Below, in pieces: positions 60,260 to 64,000 of a stretch of 64,000 bases of DNA. Both the position numbers and the translations under genes were made by a program. The notes under the pieces are model-generated. The model was not told where the DNA came from. It did no database searches and saw only the letters and a program-made list of their open reading frames with translations. This DNA is from Propionispora hippei DSM 15287. Its GTDB lineage: Bacteria; Bacillota; Negativicutes; Propionisporales; Propionisporaceae. Within the stretch, counting starts at the first letter, position 1, and every line of letters begins with the position of its first letter. The stretch covers positions 1-64,000 of the forward strand of contig NZ_FQZD01000006.1 of the NCBI RefSeq assembly GCF_900141835.1, written 5' to 3'.

Positions 60260-60421
60260 ATGATCGCACCGGTACCTTGCATTTACAAAGCAGAAATCAG
60301 ACAGCAGCCTAAACCGGCTTTTGTCTGTATAGCGAAGAAAAAGGAGGAAAAGAGTTTTAAAAATATACTGGACCATGCAGTGAAACGGGGGGAGGAATAC
60401 AGCATAAGCATACGGATTTAA
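60260..60421 (+). CDS. Unknown small basic protein
   Basis: A 53-residue ORF beginning MIAPVPCIYKAEIRQQPKPAF and rich in Lys/Glu (AKKKEEKSFKNILDHAVKRGE). A GAAAGAAGG site lies nine bases before ATG 60260. No family recognised and no membrane segment. It could be a small regulatory or stress protein; translation is plausible but not certain. Confidence 0.45.
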   Translation: MIAPVPCIYKAEIRQQPKPAFVCIAKKKEEKSFKNILDHAVKRGEEYSISIRI

Positions 60422-60512
60422 GCCGGATAGCCGGCCGGACTACCTGAATGGGAGGAGGCTTGTTGGAAAAATTTTCGTTTTTCACTTATGAAATATTGCT
60501 TTATTAGCCATA

Positions 60513-60605
60513 CTAGTGCTGTAACAACTTTGAAACGGAAAGATAATGGCGAGGTAAAATTTTGGCCATCAGCAATTTCTGCTTTCAAGGTTGGTGCAAC
60601 ACTAG
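60513..60605 (+). repeat. Palindromic dispersed repeat family B, copy 2
   Basis: A 93-bp imperfect palindrome with outer arms CTAGTG (60513-60518) and CACTAG (60600-60605) and inner arms ACTTTGAAA and TTTCAAGGT. It matches the minus strand of 49051-49140 in its core. It ends only 20 bases before the YeaQ-type gene, in its leader; the apparent coding extension upstream of 60626 is this repeat. Confidence 0.75.
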
Positions 60606-60625
60606 GATCAGGAGGTGATAAAGCG

Positions 60626-60886
60626 ATGATTTGGTTTTTAGTAATTGGTCTGGTATCCGGCTGGCTGGCCGGAATGATCGCCAAAGGCGGCGGTTTCGGT
60701 ATCTGGGGCGATCTGGTGACCGGTGTGATTGGTTCTTTTATTGGCGGCTTTTTATTTAATCTTTTGGGAATCAGCACTTATGGCACCATTGGGTCCATCA
60801 TATCCAGTACGGTTGGGGCCATTGTGCTTTTATGGGTGATCCGCATGTTTTCCCATGTTGCGCCGGCCGCTCAGAAAAAAGAGTAG
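60626..60886 (+). CDS. GlsB/YeaQ/YmgE-family membrane protein
   Basis: An 86-residue transglycosylase-associated/stress membrane protein. Three hydrophobic segments with the family glycine pattern: MIWFLVIGLVSGWLAGMIAK, GDLVTGVIGSFIGGFLF and SIISSTVGAIVLLWVIRMF. Function in the membrane is unclear; relatives are induced by stress. The start is ATG 60626, eight bases after GGAGGTG. A longer in-frame reading from 60488 only spans the upstream repeat. Confidence 0.9.
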   Translation: MIWFLVIGLVSGWLAGMIAKGGGFGIWGDLVTGVIGSFIGGFLFNLLGISTYGTIGSIISSTVGAIVLLWVIRMFSHVAPAAQKKE

Positions 60887-60900
60887 AATAAAGCTAATCG

Positions 60901-60940
60901 AAAAGCCCTATCTGCTAATATTCGGCGGATAGGGCTTTTC
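60901..60940 (+). terminator. Terminator of the YeaQ-type gene
   Basis: AAAAGCCCTATC and GATAGGGCTTTT (60901-60912, 60928-60939), extended inward by GC/GC pairs. Confidence 0.9.
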
Positions 60941-61129
60941 GCCGGCATAAATACCTTGGTTTCATTTCACTAATACCCTTAATTCCCAGACTGTTGTTTT
61001 AATTGAATTTAAAGCTATGAAATACCTAACAAAGAAGAGTTAAATATGATATAATATATTAATTAGCCAATTTCGAAACTATATGATGGGAGGACCGATA
61101 GTAGAGTATAAAGAAAAGAGGGAACAATA

Positions 61130-61336
61130 ATGGATTATCCTGTACTAGAAGACTTGTTAGAAAAAGTGGATTGTAAGTATACTCTGGTTGTACTTGCTGC
61201 CAAGCGGGCAAGAGAATTGAGAGAGGGTAAAACCTGCTTAGTCAATCCTAAGTCTTCAAAAATAGTTACAATTGCTCTGGAGGAAATTGCACAGGGGAAA
61301 ATATCGTACCAACGGCATAAGGTGGGCATAAAATAG
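61130..61336 (+). CDS. rpoZ: RNA polymerase omega subunit
   Basis: A 68-residue omega subunit. The core YTLVVLAAKRARELREG near 18-34 is the family signature, followed by SSKIVTIALEEIAQGKISY. It helps assemble and stabilise the beta' subunit. GAGGGAAC precedes ATG 61130, and an AT-rich -10-like TATAAT lies about 75 bases upstream. In most Firmicutes rpoZ sits between gmk and coaBC; here it is alone between terminators, so it may be a relocated or second copy. Confidence 0.85.
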   Translation: MDYPVLEDLLEKVDCKYTLVVLAAKRARELREGKTCLVNPKSSKIVTIALEEIAQGKISYQRHKVGIK

Positions 61337-61392
61337 CATACAACCTTGGCAATATCATATAAATTTTCAAAAAATGATAAAGCTAACAATAA

Positions 61393-61430
61393 ATCCCCGC
61401 TTCGGTTTAGACCGAGCGGGGATATTTATA
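61393..61430 (+). terminator. Terminator after rpoZ
   Basis: ATCCCCGCTTCGGT (61393-61406) pairs with ACCGAGCGGGGAT (61411-61423; one bulge), followed by ATTTATATT. Confidence 0.85.
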
Positions 61431-61470
61431 TTACCTATTAATTTTAGGAAATTTAGGGTTTGAATAAAAT

Positions 61471-61562
61471 AAAAAAATCCGACCATTATGTATGGTGGAA
61501 TTTTATTTAATAAACCTTATGCCTACTTTTGATACTCCATCAGAAAAATGCGGAAAGTAAGC
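61471..61562. repeat. Two unexplained hairpins between rpoZ and tRNA-Pro
   Basis: AAATCCGACCAT with ATGGTGGAATTTT (about 61475-61505) forms one hairpin, possibly the tRNA-Pro terminator on the minus strand. GCCTACTTT with AAAGTAAGC (about 61527-61562) forms a second, resembling a short palindromic repeat. No further copy of the latter was seen in the window. Confidence 0.4.
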
Positions 61563-61607
61563 ACCATCGTAGATTCAATTTAGCTATCGGGATTAGCTAT
61601 ATTTAAG

Positions 61608-61684
61608 TGGTCGGGGCGACAGGATTCGAACCTGCGGCCTCTTAGTCCCGAACCAAGCGCGCTACCAAACTGCGCTACGCCCCG
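61608..61684 (-). tRNA. tRNA-Pro (CGG anticodon)
   Basis: A 77-base tRNA on the minus strand. Acceptor CGGGGCG pairs with CGCCCCG, and CCA is encoded (TGG at 61608-61610). The anticodon stem CTTGG/CTAAG (one G-U) encloses TTCGGGA, giving CGG, which reads CCG. GGTTCGAATCC T-arm present. Confidence 0.96.
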
Positions 61685-61837
61685 TTGCTCACATTTACAT
61701 ATTATACACATGAAAGGCGAGGTTGTCAACATAAGTATTGGAGGAAAGAATATTTTTTCGATGGCTTAAAAATTGGAAGGATTTTGGAAAAAAATAAAGA
61801 ATAGTTTCACTATTAAGAAAATACAAAGGGGGGTTTT

Positions 61838-62527
61838 ATGAAAAAGAGCGGAAAAATCATTGTTTGTTGCTGGTTTGTTTGCCTGATGGTTTTAGCTGTC
61901 ATGCCGGCAGCGCTGGCGCAGGTTGCTCTTAAACAAGGTTCGTCCGGCAACGAGGTCTTTATGCTGCAAACAAGGCTAAGGGAAATCGGGTACTACCAAG
62001 ACGAAGCGGATGGGGCTTTTGGTTCCGGTACCCGCAGTGCGGTAATTAACTTTCAATTGGATTGCGGCCTGGCTGCCGATGGTGTGGTCGGGGCACAAAC
62101 CTGGCAGGCTTTACGGGATTATCGGGTAAATGATACCAGCCGCGGACAGGTGGACCGGCGCTTAGGGCAACGGATTGCTGTGTATGCCCAGAACTTTTAC
62201 GGTGTGCCCTATGTCTGGGCCGGTCGTTCGCCGTCGGGGTTTGATTGTTCAGGATTTATTTCCTATGTATTTGCTCAGAACGGAGTTTCATTGCCAAGGA
62301 TGGCAGATGAGCAGTACAATGTGGGGATGTGGGTAAATCGGGCCGATTTGCAGCCCGGCGATTTGGTCTTTTTTTCTACCTATGAAGCCGGAGCTTCCCA
62401 TGTAGGCATCTATATCGGCAACGGGCAATTTGTCCATGCCAGTTCCGGTGCAGGACAGGTGGTCAGTACCTCCCTGTACAGCCAGTATTATCAAGCCCGA
62501 TATTTGGGTGCCCGCCGTGTTGCATAA
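61838..62527 (+). CDS. Secreted NlpC/P60 peptidoglycan hydrolase
   Basis: A 229-residue wall hydrolase. A signal peptide (CLMVLAVMPAALA, cleavage near 27) is followed by a PG_binding_1 domain (about 30-90; LKQGSSGNEVFMLQTRLREIGYY, DGAFGSGTRSAVINFQ) and a C-terminal NlpC/P60 endopeptidase domain (about 105-229) with catalytic Cys in FDCSGFISYV, His in SHVGIYIG and a third polar residue in FVHASS. It cuts within the peptide stem of peptidoglycan. ATG 61838 follows AAAGGGGGG. Confidence 0.93.
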   Translation: MKKSGKIIVCCWFVCLMVLAVMPAALAQVALKQGSSGNEVFMLQTRLREIGYYQDEADGAFGSGTRSAVINFQLDCGLAADGVVGAQTWQALRDYRVNDTSRGQVDRRLGQRIAVYAQNFYGVPYVWAGRSPSGFDCSGFISYVFAQNGVSLPRMADEQYNVGMWVNRADLQPGDLVFFSTYEAGASHVGIYIGNGQFVHASSGAGQVVSTSLYSQYYQARYLGARRVA

Positions 62528-62528
62528 G

Positions 62529-62553
62529 ACAGCCGAACTTTCGGCTGTTTTTC
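62529..62553 (+). terminator. Terminator of the NlpC/P60 gene
   Basis: ACAGCCGA-ACTT-TCGGCTGT (62529-62548) followed by TTTTC. Confidence 0.88.
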
Positions 62554-62577
62554 ATTTCTGCCACTATAAAAAAAGTA

Positions 62578-62619
62578 TTGAAGGAAAGAAAAAGTAGTGC
62601 TATAATTGGTATATACAAC
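62578..62619 (+). promoter_or_regulatory. Promoter and GntR operator
   Basis: TTGAAG (62578-62583), a 17-base spacer and TATAAT (62601-62606). Overlapping the predicted start, TTGGTATATACAA (62606-62618) is a HutC/NagR-type palindrome (GT-N-TA-N-AC), so the GntR protein encoded next probably represses this promoter. Confidence 0.75.
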
Positions 62620-62672
62620 ATATCAATATATCAAATTACGGATATCGGATTATAGACCAAACGGAGGTTGTT

Positions 62673-63404
62673 ATGCAGAAAGTAGATAAGACTTCACCTG
62701 TCCCGTTGTACTACCAATTGAAAAATATTTTGGTCGAATTAATTGAAAATGAGGAACTGCAGCCCGATGATCCCATACCGCCTGAACGGGAATTGTGCGA
62801 ATATCATGGGGTCAGCCGTATGACAGTGAACAAGGCGGTTGTCAGCCTGGTCAATCAGGGTGTTTTATACAGGGAACAGGGGAAAGGAACCTTCGTGGCG
62901 CCTCATAAAGGAAAGTATACGCTTTCCGGCTTGTTTGGCTTTACCGAGGATATGGAACGACGGGGACTAACTGTGCGCACCACACTTATTTCTTTTGAAA
63001 AGAAGGAAGCGACGAAAAAGATTCTGGAAACTCTAAAACTGGAAGATCACCAGCCGGTTTTTGAAATCACCCGGCTGCGGTATGTAGAGGAAGAACCTTA
63101 TGCGCTGGAAACGGCCTATATTCCGGTGTATCTGTGTGAGACGTTAACGGCCGACATGCTTCAGGATCATTCCCTGTATGGCTTGTTGACCGGTGAGTTC
63201 GGTCTGCAGATTGAACATGCTTACCAGACTATCGAACCGGTGTTGATGAACGATTATGAGAGCAACATGCTGGATGTGAAAAAAAATAAACTGGCGTTGC
63301 TCTTTTCCCGGAGGACCTATGTCAAAGGTAATATTCCGATGGAAATGACCAAAGCCATTTACCGGAGTGACCGGTACAAGTTTGAGGTCACCTTACAGCG
63401 TTAG
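62673..63404 (+). CDS. GntR-family regulator, HutC/NagR (YvoA) type
   Basis: A 243-residue repressor. Residues 8-75 form the winged HTH (VPLYYQLKNILVELI, PPERELCEYHGVSRMTVNKAV, YREQGKGTFVA); about 95-235 form the UTRA effector domain. NagR/YvoA proteins sense glucosamine 6-phosphate or N-acetylglucosamine 6-phosphate. The N-acetylglucosamine-type PTS gene starts 42 bases after it, supporting that role. ATG 62673 after CGGAGG. Confidence 0.9.
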   Translation: MQKVDKTSPVPLYYQLKNILVELIENEELQPDDPIPPERELCEYHGVSRMTVNKAVVSLVNQGVLYREQGKGTFVAPHKGKYTLSGLFGFTEDMERRGLTVRTTLISFEKKEATKKILETLKLEDHQPVFEITRLRYVEEEPYALETAYIPVYLCETLTADMLQDHSLYGLLTGEFGLQIEHAYQTIEPVLMNDYESNMLDVKKNKLALLFSRRTYVKGNIPMEMTKAIYRSDRYKFEVTLQR

Positions 63405-63446
63405 CCGGCACGTCGGGGACGTGCAAAAAATAAAGGGGGTTAAGAG

Positions 63447-64000
63447 ATGAGTAATTGGTTTGGAAGTGTGCAGAAGATAGGTAAAGCCTTGATGCTGCCA
63501 GTGGCAGTGTTACCGGCTGCGGCCCTATTGCTGCGGTTTGGAGCGCCGGATGTGTTGAACATCCCGTTCATTATGAAGGCAGGCGGTGCCATCTTTGACC
63601 ATTTGGCATTACTGTTTGCCATTGGTATTGCCGTTGGGTATTCTCATGACAACGGCGGAGCATCCGGGCTGGCCGGTGCTGTCGGGTATTTTGTACTGAC
63701 CGAAGGGTTAAAGGCGATTAATCCCGATCTGGATATGAAGGTGCTGGCAGGGATTATCACTGGTTTGGTTGCCGGCCTGATCTACAATCGATATTATAAT
63801 ATTAAACTTCCTGATTATTTAGGTTTCTTTGGTGGACGGCGGTTTGTACCCATTGCCACCGCAGCGGCCGCCGTTGTATTGGCCGGATTGTTTGGCGTGA
63901 TCTGGGCGCCGATTCAGGCAGCCATCCATTCCATTGGCGAATGGATTATCGGGGCCGGTGCTCTTGGGGTATTCATTTTTGGCTTCTTTAACCGTTTATT
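63447..64000 (+). CDS. nagE: PTS N-acetylglucosamine-type permease, IIC start (cut by window end)
   Basis: An open frame from ATG 63447 (after AAGGGGGTTAAG) runs past the window end; about 184 residues are visible. They begin MSNWFGSVQKIGKALMLPVA and include VLPAAALLLRFGAPDVLN, IGIAVGYSHDNGGASGLAG and DYLGFFGGRRFVPIATAAA, segments typical of NagE-type IIC domains. It imports and phosphorylates N-acetylglucosamine or a close amino sugar. Whether IIB and IIA are fused cannot be seen. It follows the NagR-like regulator, likely in one transcript. Confidence 0.88.
   Translation, partial: MSNWFGSVQKIGKALMLPVAVLPAAALLLRFGAPDVLNIPFIMKAGGAIFDHLALLFAIGIAVGYSHDNGGASGLAGAVGYFVLTEGLKAINPDLDMKVLAGIITGLVAGLIYNRYYNIKLPDYLGFFGGRRFVPIATAAAAVVLAGLFGVIWAPIQAAIHSIGEWIIGAGALGVFIFGFFNRL

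Noticed and set aside
60488-60625. N-terminal extension of the YeaQ-type protein
   Set aside because: The extra 46 codons are the palindromic repeat; the real start is ATG 60626 with a GGAGGTG site.
1-64000. CRISPR array, prophage or rRNA operon
   Set aside because: No regularly spaced repeats, phage structural genes or rRNA sequence were seen.

Overview
The window reads as chromosome of a spore-forming, outer-membrane-bearing Firmicute, most likely a Sporomusaceae-type member of the Negativicutes. Firmicute signs are strong AAGGAGG-type ribosome sites with many TTG/GTG starts, BglG/GlcT antitermination, a LevR-type PTS regulator and a probable SpoVM. Outer-membrane signs are a signal-peptide beta-barrel porin ending in Phe and an RND efflux pump with its periplasmic adaptor. 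The species assignment is inference; no rRNA is present.

1-8.4 kb: the 5' end of an IS110-family transposase (minus strand, cut by the window edge) with a long non-coding flank; a class II aldolase and a SorC-type regulator; a GlcT-like antiterminator, ptsG and a second glucose-family PTS permease with a worn-out IIA domain. Both the antiterminator gene and ptsG have RAT/terminator leaders.

7.5-12.7 kb: a molybdate block. A HTH/periplasmic-binding-fold regulator faces a Mop protein, and modA-modB-modC run on the minus strand with an outer-membrane porin behind modC. modA has a promoter and a long leader containing an intrinsic terminator.

12.9-31.9 kb: the most distinctive region. A degenerate HD-GYP protein is followed by a 987-residue LevR-like sigma-54 activator, then two -24/-12 promoters that share an identical dyad. 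Behind them lie a zinc alcohol dehydrogenase and a co-directional run of 17 genes: a complete galactitol-type PTS (IIA, IIB, IIC), three more zinc dehydrogenases, three short-chain dehydrogenases, two ribulose-phosphate-epimerase paralogues, two SIS isomerases, an RpiB relative, DeoC, a HAD phosphatase, a IIB-like protein without its cysteine, and an unknown membrane protein. It looks like a sigma-54-controlled pathway for import, oxidation, isomerisation and aldol cleavage of a polyol or unusual sugar whose identity I cannot name.

32-41 kb: a degenerate integrase-like protein, an RluA pseudouridine synthase, a hemolysin-III-type membrane protein, a TetR/RND efflux unit with a clear operator, and a HAD hydrolase. 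41-51 kb: an ATP-grasp protein, an L,D-transpeptidase, polA-mutM-coaE-lytic transglycosylase, a peptide-binding lipoprotein and a small repeat protein. 51.5-60.1 kb: two tRNA-Leu genes, an aminotransferase, a START-like protein, HtpX, an M42 peptidase, gamma carbonic anhydrase, ndk, a cobalamin adenosyltransferase, a 26-codon spoVM candidate with a sigma-E-like promoter, and an EF-G paralogue. 60-64 kb: small proteins, a stand-alone omega subunit, tRNA-Pro, an NlpC/P60 hydrolase, and a GntR regulator followed by a N-acetylglucosamine-type PTS gene cut by the window end.

Two dispersed intergenic repeat families were found by eye (42.4/44.1 kb and 49.1/60.5 kb). No CRISPR array, prophage or rRNA was seen.
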